Assembly: GCF_000015165.1 (NCBI RefSeq)
Contig: NC_009485.1
Coordinates: 7,335,501-7,399,500, forward strand
Length of the DNA stretch: 64,000 nucleotides
Origin: Bradyrhizobium sp. BTAi1
Lineage (GTDB): Bacteria > Pseudomonadota > Alphaproteobacteria > Rhizobiales > Xanthobacteraceae
Reading direction: 5' to 3'
Shown: positions 34,141 through 42,802 of the stretch, piece by piece
Numbering within the stretch: the stretch's first letter is position 1
How the letters are laid out: every line of letters begins with the position of its first letter
Program-made: the position numbers and the translations under genes
Notes under the pieces: model-generated
Databases searched by the model: none
Seen by the model: the letters and a program-made list of their open reading frames with translations, nothing else
Told to the model about the DNA's origin: nothing

Positions 34141-34939
34141 GCGCCGCGACCGGCGCGCCGGGCCGCGACTTGGCCTTGCCACGGCCTTGGCTCTGCCCCT
34201 GGATCATCTCCTTGAGATAGGCGACGTTGGCGGCGGCCTCGTCGGGCGGCAGGTCGGCACGCGCGATCTGCTCGGCCTCGCTGAAGCGTCCCTGCAGGCC
34301 GACCACGAGGGCAAGGTTCTGGCGCACCCGCGCATCCGCCTGTTGCGAGCCATAGGCCTGACGCAACACTTCCTCCGCCTTTGGCAGCTCCCGCGTCAGC
34401 ATGTAGGACAGGCCGAGATTGGACAGCACCGACGGCTCGCCCGGAACGATCTTGAGCGCGCTCTCATAATAGCGCCGCGCCTCGTCGTGACGGCCCATCT
34501 GGTCGAGCGCGGTGCCCTGCACCGACAGCAGCCGCCAATCGGGGTTGTCGGGCGAGTGCGCGCGGGACAGCACGTCGAAGGCCAGTTTGAAATTGCCGTT
34601 GTCGGCGAGCGCCCGGCCATAGGCGGCGAGCACGGTCTTGTTGCCGGGATTGGCCAACGTCGCCTGCTCCAGAACGGCGACCGCCTGCTCGCGCTGGCCA
34701 TTGTTGCGCAACGCCTGGCCATAGGCGACCGCGGCAACCGCATCCTTCGGGTTGGCGCGATAGCGCTCGCCATACACCTCGGCCGCCCGTTGCGGGGTCG
34801 CCGGTGGCGGCGGCTCGGCACGGCTTTTCAGCGATCCCGTGACGTCGGACACGGTCTGGCAACCGCCGAGGCCGGCAGCGAGAAGTGCGAGGAGTGCGGC
34901 CGACGCAAGGAGCCGGCTGAGGGGAGGTTGCTGACGCAT
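34121..34939 (-). CDS. tadD: TadD-like TPR lipoprotein of the Flp pilus system
   Basis: This 272-residue protein has a lipoprotein signal (lipobox LGGC, Cys about residue 27) and five or so tetratricopeptide repeats between about residues 55 and 240, seen as repeated A-x-x-YG and LG-x-A/S patterns. TadD is required for secretin assembly in the Tad system. The open frame runs to 35260, but ATG 34939 gives the signal peptide. It is convergent with, and overlaps by 20 bases, the amidohydrolase gene, and is separated from the cpa operon by it. Confidence 0.9.
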   Translation of the reverse strand: MRQQPPLSRLLASAALLALLAAGLGGCQTVSDVTGSLKSRAEPPPPATPQRAAEVYGERYRANPKDAVAAVAYGQALRNNGQREQAVAVLEQATLANPGNKTVLAAYGRALADNGNFKLAFDVLSRAHSPDNPDWRLLSVQGTALDQMGRHDEARRYYESALKIVPGEPSVLSNLGLSYMLTRELPKAEEVLRQAYGSQQADARVRQNLALVVGLQGRFSEAEQIARADLPPDEAAANVAYLKEMIQGQSQGRGKAKSRPGAPVAALSQPEE

Positions 34940-35135
34940 GTCACTTGAACTTTGGGGACGAGCGAAATGAACGCGCCAGCAATAAACTGTTAACGCTAAC
35001 AGCCGGTTAATGGCATGAACCGGGCGCGGATGGCAGCTCTGCGTCGACATCCGGGCGATGCCGCCGGTGCGATTGCAGCGGCCGTCAAACTCTGCGAAGT
35101 CTGCCGGCAGCGCGACCGTCAAGGACTTGGAAGAC

Positions 35136-36518
35136 ATGCCGTCGATCTTCGAGACCGCCCCCGCCCCATCGGCCATTCCCATCACCTTCGTGACGAAATC
35201 GAGCTGGCCGGCCCTCCGCGACACGCTGCCGGCGGAAGCCCGTAATTTCGCCGAGGCCAATGCTTACGCGGCCAAGCCCGGCAGCTGCCTGATCCTCCCT
35301 GGTGCGGATGGCCGTATCGCGCAGGTGCTGTTCGGCATCGAGGACAGCGATGCCAAGCACTGCGACCCGTTCCGGGCCGGCAGCCTGCCCGGCCTGCTGC
35401 CCGCGGGCACCTACCGCTTCGACAATGCGCCGCATGATCCGCGGCTGGCCGCGCTCGCTTTCGTGCTCGGCAGCTATCGCTTCGGCCGCTATCGCAAGGC
35501 GGAGAGTCCGGAGGTCCGCCTCGTGCCGCCCGACGGCGTCGCAGCCGCCGAGCTCGATCGGCTGGCAGATGCCGCGAGCCTGGCGCGCGATCTCGTCAAC
35601 ACGCCATCCAACGACATGGGGCCGGAGGAACTGGAAGCGGCCGCAAAACAGGTCGCCGAGCGCTTCGGCGCCCGTTTCACCAGCATCATCGGCGACGACC
35701 TGCTGCAGCAGAATTTTCCGCTCATTCACGCCGTCGGCCGCGCCTCGACCAGGGCGCCACGCCTGATCGAGCTGATCTGGGGCGATCCGGCGCATCCCAA
35801 GGTGACGCTCGTCGGCAAGGGCGTCTGCTTCGACACCGGCGGGCTCGATCTCAAGCCGTCGAGCAGCATGCTGCTGATGAAGAAGGACATGGGCGGCGCC
35901 GCCAATGTGCTGGCGCTGGCGCAGATGGTGATGGACGCGAAGCTCAAGCTGCATCTGCGCGTGCTGATTCCGACGGTCGAGAACGCGGTCGCCGGCAACG
36001 CCTTCCGCCCGCTCGACGTCTTCCCCTCGCGCAAGGGCCTCACGGTCGAGATCGGCAACACCGATGCCGAGGGCCGGCTGATCCTCGCCGATGCGCTGGC
36101 GCTCGCCGACGAGGACAAGCCGGATCTGCTCATCGACATGGGCACGCTGACCGGGGCCGCGCGCGTCGCGCTGGGTCCTGATCTGCCGCCGTTCTACACC
36201 CAGGACGAGACGCTCGCCGCTGATGTCGCGCGCTGCGCGGCTTCCGAGAACGATCCGCTGTGGCGGATGCCACTGTGGGCGCCCTATGACAGCTGGCTCG
36301 ACTCCAAGGTTGCGACCCTCAACAACGCGCCGTCGGGCGGCTTCGCCGGCTCGATCACCTGCGCGCTGTTCCTGCAGCGCTTCGTCGAACATGCCAGGAG
36401 CTGGCTGCATCTCGATATCTTCGCCTGGACGCCGTCGGCCAAGCCAGGACGGCCCGAAGGCGGCGAGTGCCAGGCGGCGCGCGCACTCTACAAGCTCCTG
36501 AGCGAGCGCTATGGCTGA
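35136..36518 (+). CDS. M17 leucyl aminopeptidase family protein
   Basis: This 460-residue aminopeptidase has the two-zinc M17 core: VGKGVCFDTGGLDLKPSSSM (Lys and Asp ligands), MKKDMGGAANVLA (catalytic Lys and Asp) and the signature NTDAEGRLILADAL. The N-terminal domain is divergent, as in the PepB-like members. ATG 35136 follows GGAAG; an upstream in-frame ATG at 35058 would add 26 non-conserved residues. The stop overlaps the next gene by 8 bases, linking it with an NlpC/P60 hydrolase. Together they suggest peptide or cell-wall peptide turnover. Confidence 0.92.
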   Translation: MPSIFETAPAPSAIPITFVTKSSWPALRDTLPAEARNFAEANAYAAKPGSCLILPGADGRIAQVLFGIEDSDAKHCDPFRAGSLPGLLPAGTYRFDNAPHDPRLAALAFVLGSYRFGRYRKAESPEVRLVPPDGVAAAELDRLADAASLARDLVNTPSNDMGPEELEAAAKQVAERFGARFTSIIGDDLLQQNFPLIHAVGRASTRAPRLIELIWGDPAHPKVTLVGKGVCFDTGGLDLKPSSSMLLMKKDMGGAANVLALAQMVMDAKLKLHLRVLIPTVENAVAGNAFRPLDVFPSRKGLTVEIGNTDAEGRLILADALALADEDKPDLLIDMGTLTGAARVALGPDLPPFYTQDETLAADVARCAASENDPLWRMPLWAPYDSWLDSKVATLNNAPSGGFAGSITCALFLQRFVEHARSWLHLDIFAWTPSAKPGRPEGGECQAARALYKLLSERYG

Positions 36519-37350
36519 TCCCCGCCTCACGCCGGCGCGCGGCGACATCGCCGCCAAGCATCTCGAAGGCCAGGTCGTCGCTGATCGCTTCGTCCAAGGC
36601 GAGACGCTTGTCGTCGGCGATCCGATCGCGCCGCTGCGACAGCAGCCCTTCACGGGCGCCGAGTTGGCGACGCAGGCGCTGAAGGGCGAGCGCGTCACGA
36701 TCTACGATCGCAACGGCGAAGGCTGGGCCTGGGGACAGCTCGCAGCCGATCACTATGTCGGCTGGTTGCCGGAAGCTGCGCTGGCTGCGTCCGCTGCCGC
36801 ACCGACCCACAAGATCAGCGCGCTGCGCAGCTTCGCATTTCCCGGACCGTCGATCAAGCTGCCGCCGGTCGAGACGCTGCCGATGGCATCGACGCTCGCG
36901 GTGACGCGCGAGGAGGCGAGCTTCGTCGTGACGCATGAAGGCTGGTTCGTGCCGAAGCAGCATGTAGTTGGTCTCGACCATATCGAGCCCGACTACGTTG
37001 CGATTGCCGAGCGCTTCGTCGGCACGCCCTATCTCTGGGGCGGCAAGACCAGCCTCGGCATCGACTGTTCGGGACTCGTGCAGCTCTCGCTGAATGCTGC
37101 GGGCATGGAGTGCCCGCGCGACAGCGACCTGCAGCTCGCCGCGCTCGGACGCGCGCTTGCGGCCGGCGACCCGCTCCGCCGCGGCGATCTCATCTTCTGG
37201 AAGGGGCACGTCGCCATTATCAAGGATGCCGACACGCTCGTGCACGCCAATGCGTTTCACATGGCGACGGCGATCGAGCCGATCAGTGCAGCGATTGCGC
37301 GCATCAAGGCCAGCCGCAGCGACGTGCTCGCGATCAAGCGGCTCGCTTGA
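36511..37350 (+). CDS. NlpC/P60 (C40) cell-wall peptidase with SH3 domains
   Basis: This 279-residue gamma-D-glutamyl endopeptidase-like protein has two bacterial SH3-like regions (about residues 25-90 and 100-150) followed by the NlpC/P60 domain. The catalytic Cys186 lies in GIDCSGLVQL, His233 in WKGHVAII and the third polar residue near His245/Asn247. No signal peptide is evident, so it may act on imported muropeptides. The N terminus overlaps the M17 peptidase gene by 8 bases in another frame. Confidence 0.92.
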   Translation: MADPRLTPARGDIAAKHLEGQVVADRFVQGETLVVGDPIAPLRQQPFTGAELATQALKGERVTIYDRNGEGWAWGQLAADHYVGWLPEAALAASAAAPTHKISALRSFAFPGPSIKLPPVETLPMASTLAVTREEASFVVTHEGWFVPKQHVVGLDHIEPDYVAIAERFVGTPYLWGGKTSLGIDCSGLVQLSLNAAGMECPRDSDLQLAALGRALAAGDPLRRGDLIFWKGHVAIIKDADTLVHANAFHMATAIEPISAAIARIKASRSDVLAIKRLA

Positions 37351-37412
37351 GGTTATCTCATCGCGCTGACGCGTCCTCGCCCCGATGACCTGAGAGACAC
37401 ACGCTCCTCCCT

Positions 37413-37490
37413 CCGTCATTGCGAGCGCGAGCGAAGCAATCCAGAGTCCTTGCGCAGCCCTGGATTGCGTCGCTTCGCTCGCAACGACGG
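37413..37490. repeat. palindromic intergenic repeat (TCATTGCGAGC type)
   Basis: The left arm (37414-37444) and right arm (37460-37490) are near-perfect inverted copies (GTCATTGCGAGCG...AAGCAATCCAG and CTGGATTGCG...CTCGCAACGACG). I recall this sequence type as a common dispersed repeat in rhizobial genomes. Confidence 0.75.
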
Positions 37491-37589
37491 CGTGGCCTGA
37501 TCAGCGGCGAACGTCGTCGCAGCCAGCGGCTCTCATCACGTCATTTGCCGGGTTCACGTCTCCAACAGCGTAAGCCAAACGTCCGCGTT

Positions 37590-38100
37590 CTCGCGGCCTC
37601 GTGGCCCGAGCTTTGCGGCATCGTCCGCCCTCGAACATGAGAGGGCGCGGGGAAGGCCGGGCGCCGAACGCGCCCGTGGTTGCGTGCAGGAAAGCACGCG
37701 TAGTCGCCACAGGTACGGGCCGAACATCCGGCCTTCCCCGCGCGATGGGCTACGACTTATACGCGCTCTCCCCAGGGACCGGCTGTCTTGCCCCTGTCGG
37801 CCGCAGGCCTCATCCAGGCCCACAGCCTTGACGCCAGCATCGGGGCGCCAGGACCACGCGACTTCGTCGTCCGCATGACGTCGTTCGTCCGTGTGCGCAT
37901 GCACACTGCGACATCACCACGGCCATCGCATCCCGCACCCGACGTCCGTGACGACGCGTACGTCCCTCTCTTGGGGCAGGACGCGGCGGAGTATGCAGGA
38001 TTTCCGAAAATAAGAAACAGGAATATTTCTTCAGGAGGAGCTGGACAGATTTTCGCAGACGCTGCGCGTCGGGCAAATCAGCTCGCCCGTCAATAAGCCG
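37590..38100. repeat. long dispersed rhizobial repeat with branched hairpin core
   Basis: From about TCGTGGCCCGAGC (37600) to GGGCAAATCAGCTCGCCCGTCAA (about 38075-38096) the sequence matches my memory of a repeat of about 500 bp frequent in Bradyrhizobium intergenic regions. Its translations recur as hypothetical proteins. The core 37645-37743 has a perfect 16-bp outer stem enclosing two smaller hairpins. The exact boundaries are not established. Confidence 0.5.
37645..37743. repeat. branched inverted-repeat core
   Basis: GCGCGGGGAAGGCCGG (37645-37660) pairs perfectly with 37728-37743. Inside lie two short stems: GGGCG/CGCCC (37659-37675) and GCGTGC/GCACGC (37682-37699). The layout resembles a three-stem junction. 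Confidence 0.65.
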
Positions 38101-38141
38101 GCGAGACTATCGTCGCGGTCCGCGACTCACGCTCGGTCAAT

Positions 38142-38199
38142 TCGGCGTCTCGCCGTCCTCTCAACGAAACTCGGCGTCTCGCCGTCCTCTCAACGAAAC
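38142..38199. repeat. tandem 29-bp duplication
   Basis: Two identical 29-bp units (38142-38170 and 38171-38199), each starting TCGGCGTCTCGCC and ending CAACGAAAC, stand directly next to each other. They are adjacent with no spacer, so this is not a CRISPR. Confidence 0.9.
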
Positions 38200-38238
38200 G
38201 CCCCGCGCCCCGCAGCCCCCGTCACGGATAAGTTGGAT

Positions 38239-38913
38239 CTAGCGCGCCCGGGCGGCGCCACCGAGAAACAGCTTCCACGCCTTTTCGAAGTACACTGCGC
38301 GCTCCTTCGCGGACGCCAGAGGCCGGTATCCGAACATTGCCAGGGTGGTGGGACCGACAATGATGCTATTCACGAGAAAGTCCGCCAAGAAGGCGACGTC
38401 GCCGGCGACAAGGTGCTGGCCCTCCTGCGCTCTCGAGACCGCCGTCCGCAGCAGCATCAGGATAGCGTCGGGCTCAGGGCTGGCATCGCTTCCCTCGACC
38501 ATCAGCGTTTCGCTCGCAGCGATGCGCTTGAAAGCCACCAGTTCCGGATCGAGGTTGATATCGAGCAGGTAGCGCGCCAGGTCCTTGAGCTGCGCAAGAC
38601 TGCTCTGCCTCGACTGCCCAGCTTCGAGATCGGCGAGGCGCGCCATGATGCGGCTGCGGCTGCGGTCGAGCACGGCATCGAAGATCTCTCGTTTCGAGCC
38701 GTAGCGGCGATAGATCGTATCCTTGCCGGCACCGCACTCCGAAATAACACGCTCCATCGACGTCGCGGCGTAGCCGTCCCTCGCGAACAGCTCCGCCGCG
38801 ACGGCGAGGATGCGCTCCTCGATCGCCTGCGCCTCAGCCCGGGTCGGTCGTCCGCCGCGCCGGGGGCCTGTCCGCCCCTTTGCGCGTGTCTTTGTCGTGA
38901 CTGCCGTCTTCAT
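38239..38913 (-). CDS. TetR/AcrR family transcriptional regulator
   Basis: This 224-residue repressor-type protein begins with a basic, disordered stretch (residues 1-28). The TetR helix-turn-helix follows (RILAVAAELFARDGYAATSMERVISECGAGKDTIYRRYGSKREIFDAVL, about 34-82) and then a helical ligand-binding domain. The ligand is not predictable. It is divergent from the TonB-dependent receptor operon 148 bases away and is a plausible local regulator of it. Confidence 0.9.
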   Translation of the reverse strand: MKTAVTTKTRAKGRTGPRRGGRPTRAEAQAIEERILAVAAELFARDGYAATSMERVISECGAGKDTIYRRYGSKREIFDAVLDRSRSRIMARLADLEAGQSRQSSLAQLKDLARYLLDINLDPELVAFKRIAASETLMVEGSDASPEPDAILMLLRTAVSRAQEGQHLVAGDVAFLADFLVNSIIVGPTTLAMFGYRPLASAKERAVYFEKAWKLFLGGAARAR

Positions 38914-39061
38914 GCCTTCAATCTCGTGCGCCGCCCGGGAATCATCCGTTGAGTTTTAATAATTCTAAATAAGCGAAAACGCCAACCGCTTAACTGGACT
39001 GTTCCGTCCCGTTTTGACTATCCTTCGCCGCGGGATTTCAAGCGAGGTTCGAGGAACGGGG

Positions 39062-41347
39062 ATGTACGAGATTTCGCGTGATGTGAAGCGGGGGTTGGGG
39101 CTCTTGCTTGGGTCTACTGCATTTCTGGCGTTGCAGGTGCCGGCATTCGGGCAAGAGTCGGTGCTGCCTCCGGTCACGGTTGACGCGCCGCAAGTCCAGC
39201 GATCGGCTCGCCCCGTCAATACGCCGCGCCAGCAGAGCGCGACGCGGCGCAGTGCGCGACAGCGCGCAACAGAGACGATGCCAGCGCCCACCGCCGGCGC
39301 GGCCCGGCCAGCCTTCGCGGGCGCGCAAGACACGCGGGAGCGGCTTCTGGCCGATACGCAATCGAGCGCGACCAAGACCTCGACGCCCGTGCTGGAAACG
39401 CCGCAATCCGTCAGCACCGTCACGCGCCGGCAGATCGACGCGCAGAATCCGCAGACCGTCGGCAATGCGCTGCGCTACACGGGTGGCGTGCTCTCGGAAG
39501 TCGACGCGACCACCCGCTATGACAGCGTCTTCATCCGCGGTTTCGGCGGCTTCGGCACGTCGACCAATTTCGTCAGCTTCCTGGACGGGTTGAAGCTGCC
39601 GCGCGGCCAGGCCTTCGCGGTGACCTCGATTGACGCATTCCTGCTCGACCGCATCGAGGTCCTCAAAGGGCCCTCGGCGGTCCTGTACGGACAGATCAGC
39701 CCCGGCGGTCTCGTCAACCTCGCCAGCCGGCAGCCGAGCGACAGCTCCTACAATGAAGCCCGGATTGAAGGCGGCAGCTACGGACGCGTCCAGAGCGGCA
39801 TTACGAGCCAGGGCGCGTTGGACGCCGCGCATCAATGGCTCTACAGCATCAGCGCGATCGGCCGGATGTCCGATACGCGGTATGACGGGGTGCAGGAGCA
39901 ACGCTACGGCGTGGCGCCGGCGATCACATGGCGCCCCGACACCGACACGCAGCTGACCGTGTCGGGCTTCTATCAGCGCGACCCGAAAGGCGGCTATTTC
40001 AACTCGCTCTATCCGCAATCGCTCGCACCGGCAGCGTATCGGCCCTATCTCAATCGCAACCTGAACATCGGCGATCCCGGCTTTGACCGCTTCGAGCGCG
40101 AGCAGTCGGCGATCGGCTATGTGTTCGACCGGCGGCTCAACGACGTCGTGAGCGTCCACTCGGCGCTTCGCTACGCCAAGGTCGACACCGACTTCCAATC
40201 GCTTCAGATGGCGGCCGGCTTGACGGCGGCGGGGACGATCCCCCGGGCCGCCATCCGCTCGATCGAGAGCGTCGACGGCGTTACCGCCGACAACCGGCTG
40301 CGCTTCGATTTCCGGACGGCCAGTGTCGAACATTCAGTGATCGCCGGCTGGGATCAGCAGAATTCGCACAGCTCGTGGATCTACCAGTTTGGTGCGGCGA
40401 CCTCGCTGGACGTGGTCAACCCGGCCTATTATCAGCCGGTCGGAACGCTGTTTCCCTTCATCAACAACGACCAGTCCCTGTCCCAGACCGGCCTCTACGT
40501 GCAGGACCAGATGAAGCTCGGCGGCTTCCGCCTGACCCTCGGAACCCGCCACGACTGGACGGCGCAGACGACGGACAACCGGATCAGCGCGACCAGGCAG
40601 TCGCAGGACAGCGACAAGCAGACCTACCGCGCGGGACTGCTCTATCTGTTCGACAACGGACTCGCCCCCTATGTGAGCTATTCGACCTCGTTCGAACCCG
40701 TGATCGGGGTGGGAAGCAACGGCCTGCCCTTCGTTCCAACCACCGGCGAGCAGTATGAAGGCGGCCTGAAGTACAAGCCGGCTTTCGCCGACATGCTGTT
40801 CACCGCCGCCGCCTTCGATCTTCGCCAGCAGAACACGCTGACACCGTCGTCCGTCAGCGGCTTCAGCGTGCAGCAGGGCGAAATCCGGTCGCGCGGCCTC
40901 GAATTCGAGGCGCGGGGCAAGGTCAACGCCAATATCGAGATCATCGCGGCCGCGACCGTACTCGACACCAGGATCACCCGCTCGACGGATCTCACGGCGA
41001 TCGGCAAGCGTCCGCAGGCGGTGCCGACGCATTTCGAATCGCTCTGGGCCAACTACAGCTTCCTCACCGGCGGTCTCGCCGGCCTGACCGTCGGCGGCGG
41101 AGTCCGCTCGGTCGGCCCGAGCTTCGGCGACGACGTCAACAGCCTGGTGTCCCCGGGATACGTCGTGTTCGACGCGGCGCTCCGCTACGACCTGGTCAAT
41201 TTGACGCGCGGCTGGAAGGGCGCGGAGCTCACGCTCAACGTCACCAATTTGTTCGACAAGAGCTACTACACGAGTTGCAGCTCGAACTTCTATTGCCAGT
41301 ACGGAAACGGGCGGCTCGTGCTCGCAGGGCTGCGTTACAGGTGGTGA
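39062..41347 (+). CDS. TonB-dependent siderophore receptor
   Basis: This outer-membrane receptor of about 761 residues has a signal peptide (ending VPAFGQE), an unusual Arg/Thr/Pro-rich linker of about 60 residues, then the plug domain (LETPQSVSTVTRRQIDAQ, GNALRYTGGV, FIRGF, DRIEVLKGPSAVLYGQ with the GGLVNL motif). A 22-strand barrel follows, ending in the aromatic terminus LRYRW. The family is TIGR01783-type siderophore receptors (FhuA/FhuE/FoxA group); the ligand is unknown. ATG 39062 is used; the frame is open to 39014. The next genes (PepSY protein and a small membrane protein) probably help release or reduce iron. Confidence 0.93.
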   Translation: MYEISRDVKRGLGLLLGSTAFLALQVPAFGQESVLPPVTVDAPQVQRSARPVNTPRQQSATRRSARQRATETMPAPTAGAARPAFAGAQDTRERLLADTQSSATKTSTPVLETPQSVSTVTRRQIDAQNPQTVGNALRYTGGVLSEVDATTRYDSVFIRGFGGFGTSTNFVSFLDGLKLPRGQAFAVTSIDAFLLDRIEVLKGPSAVLYGQISPGGLVNLASRQPSDSSYNEARIEGGSYGRVQSGITSQGALDAAHQWLYSISAIGRMSDTRYDGVQEQRYGVAPAITWRPDTDTQLTVSGFYQRDPKGGYFNSLYPQSLAPAAYRPYLNRNLNIGDPGFDRFEREQSAIGYVFDRRLNDVVSVHSALRYAKVDTDFQSLQMAAGLTAAGTIPRAAIRSIESVDGVTADNRLRFDFRTASVEHSVIAGWDQQNSHSSWIYQFGAATSLDVVNPAYYQPVGTLFPFINNDQSLSQTGLYVQDQMKLGGFRLTLGTRHDWTAQTTDNRISATRQSQDSDKQTYRAGLLYLFDNGLAPYVSYSTSFEPVIGVGSNGLPFVPTTGEQYEGGLKYKPAFADMLFTAAAFDLRQQNTLTPSSVSGFSVQQGEIRSRGLEFEARGKVNANIEIIAAATVLDTRITRSTDLTAIGKRPQAVPTHFESLWANYSFLTGGLAGLTVGGGVRSVGPSFGDDVNSLVSPGYVVFDAALRYDLVNLTRGWKGAELTLNVTNLFDKSYYTSCSSNFYCQYGNGRLVLAGLRYRW

Positions 41348-41351
41348 CGCG

Positions 41352-41408
41352 ATGAGGTCGTTCACGATGGCTGCGGTCGATCCTCCAATTGCGCGGTTCG
41401 CACGATGA
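41352..41408 (+). CDS. possible 18-codon leader frame upstream of the PepSY gene
   Basis: A very short frame (MRSFTMAAVDPPIARFAR) starts 4 bases after the receptor stop and ends with a TGA overlapping the next ATG (ATGA, 41405-41408). It could couple translation of the PepSY gene to that of the receptor. It is too short to judge as a protein. Confidence 0.3.
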   Translation: MRSFTMAAVDPPIARFAR

Positions 41409-42538
41409 CGGCGGCCCGGCTGCGATGGTGGTCGTGGACGCACACATGGAGCAGCCTGATCTGCACGATCTTTGCCCTGCTGCTGTGCCTCACCGGCCTG
41501 CCTCTGATCTTTCACGACGAGCTCGGCCCCAATCCCGCGCTGGAGACCGGCACGGACCGCGGCGTTCGGGCGTCCGTCGACGCCATGATCGCGCAGGCCC
41601 TGGCCGAGCGGCCGGGCGAAATCGTGCCGTACCTGTTCTATGATCGCAACAAGCCGATCGTGAAGATTCCGATCGCCGCCAGCGTGACGTCGTCTCCCGA
41701 CACCTTCTTCTACAAGGTGTTCGACGTCAGAACCGGCACGGCGCTCGGCATCGACCAGCCCAACCAGGGCTTCATGTATGTCATGTTGCGCCTTCACGCC
41801 GACCTGTTCGCCGGCCTCAAGGGCACGTTGTTTCTGGGGGCGATGGGGCTGTTGCTGGCTGTCTCGATCGGGTCCGGCCTGGCGCTCTACGGCCCGTTCG
41901 CGCGGCGCCGGCGCTTCGGCGACGTACGCCAGCGACAGGGCCGGCGCGTGCGATGGCTGGATCTGCACAATGTGCTCGGCATCATCACCCTGGCCTGGTT
42001 CGGCATCGTGACCTTGACCGGCGTGATCAACAGCTTGGCCGCGCCGATCGAGCTGATGTGGCAGTCGGGCCAGCTCGCCGAAATGGCAGCGCAGAGTCGC
42101 GCCGCGGCGGCGCCGACGGACCGGAGAGCTCCGGTCGATCTCGTGCTCGCCAAGGTCCGGGCGGCGGCCCCCGGAATGACGGTGACGACCCTCGCCTTCC
42201 CGGGTACACCGTTTTCGACACCGAGCCACTACGCCGCGTTCTTGTCTGGAGATACGCCGCTTACGAGCCGTATTCTCCAACCTGCCATCATCGATGCGGC
42301 GAGTGGCGAGGTCGTCGCGGTTCGGCAGATGCCCTGGTATGCGGTCGCGCTTTTCGTCTCGCAACCGCTGCACTTCGGCGACTATGGCGGCCTGCCCTTG
42401 AAGATCATCTGGGCGGTGCTCGACGTCGTCACCATCATCATTCTGCTGAGTGGCCTGTATCTCTGGTTCACCAAGCGACGCTCCGGACGTCGGGCTGCGG
42501 CAGGTTCCGCCCCACTTGCCGCCGAGCCCTCGCGATGA
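41405..42538 (+). CDS. PepSY-associated transmembrane protein
   Basis: This 377-residue inner-membrane protein has the four-helix PepSY_TM layout. TM1 is at about 12-34 (after the RWWSWTHTWSS motif with conserved Trp and His), TM2 at about 140-165 (HADLFAGLKGTLFLGAMGLLLAVS), TM3 near 195-215 (WLDLHNVLGIITLAWFGIVTLTG with His) and TM4 near 340-362, with a periplasmic PepSY domain between. Proteins of this family beside siderophore receptors include ferric-siderophore reductases such as FoxB/PiuB types. The His residues in TM1 and TM3 could bind heme. Confidence 0.88.
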   Translation: MTAARLRWWSWTHTWSSLICTIFALLLCLTGLPLIFHDELGPNPALETGTDRGVRASVDAMIAQALAERPGEIVPYLFYDRNKPIVKIPIAASVTSSPDTFFYKVFDVRTGTALGIDQPNQGFMYVMLRLHADLFAGLKGTLFLGAMGLLLAVSIGSGLALYGPFARRRRFGDVRQRQGRRVRWLDLHNVLGIITLAWFGIVTLTGVINSLAAPIELMWQSGQLAEMAAQSRAAAAPTDRRAPVDLVLAKVRAAAPGMTVTTLAFPGTPFSTPSHYAAFLSGDTPLTSRILQPAIIDAASGEVVAVRQMPWYAVALFVSQPLHFGDYGGLPLKIIWAVLDVVTIIILLSGLYLWFTKRRSGRRAAAGSAPLAAEPSR

Positions 42539-42771
42539 CAGGCGCGTCATCCCGCCGCGTCAACTGGACGATCCCGGCCTTGCTGGCACTGACGACATTG
42601 GCAGGGTTGACATCGGCCCTGGTCGGTGAAGGCGGAGCCTGGTGGATGCTGTCCTGGGGTCTGCTCGCCGTGCCCTGCCTTTGCAGCATCCTTTGCCTGC
42701 TCCGCGGGCTGGGGTCGTCTTGTACCGGGCCAAGAGCCCGCCGGGATGAAACGCCGATGGAATGGCGCTGA
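42535..42771 (+). CDS. small two-helix membrane protein
   Basis: This 78-residue protein starts at an ATGA overlap with the PepSY gene stop. It has two hydrophobic helices (about residues 12-32 and 37-57) and a basic C-terminal tail with Cys residues. No family is recognised, although short membrane proteins at the end of PepSY-receptor operons are common. Translational coupling supports that it is real. Confidence 0.65.
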   Translation: MTGASSRRVNWTIPALLALTTLAGLTSALVGEGGAWWMLSWGLLAVPCLCSILCLLRGLGSSCTGPRARRDETPMEWR

Positions 42772-42802
42772 TGTGCCAGCCGGCGCCTCCGTTCGTGGAG
42801 CT

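Larger units (their letters stand above)
37351..38238. other. gene-free region filled by repeat elements
   Basis: Nearly 900 bases contain three repeat structures: a 78-bp palindrome (37413-37490), a dispersed rhizobial repeat with branched secondary structure (about 37590-38100) and a tandem 29-bp duplication (38142-38199). Open frames inside, such as 37788-38096, are part of the repeat and are not counted as genes. Confidence 0.65.

Noticed and set aside
34987-35002. Possible CtrA or operator site between tadD and the M17 peptidase gene (CTGTTA...TAACAG)
   Set aside because: Spacing does not fit TTAA-N7-TTAA, and a 6-bp hairpin is too common to assign.
37788-38096. Open frame of 102 codons in the repeat region
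   Set aside because: It lies entirely within the dispersed repeat; recurrence in databases as a hypothetical protein would reflect repeat copies.
38142-38199. CRISPR array
   Set aside because: There are only two identical 29-bp units with no spacer between them and no cas genes nearby.
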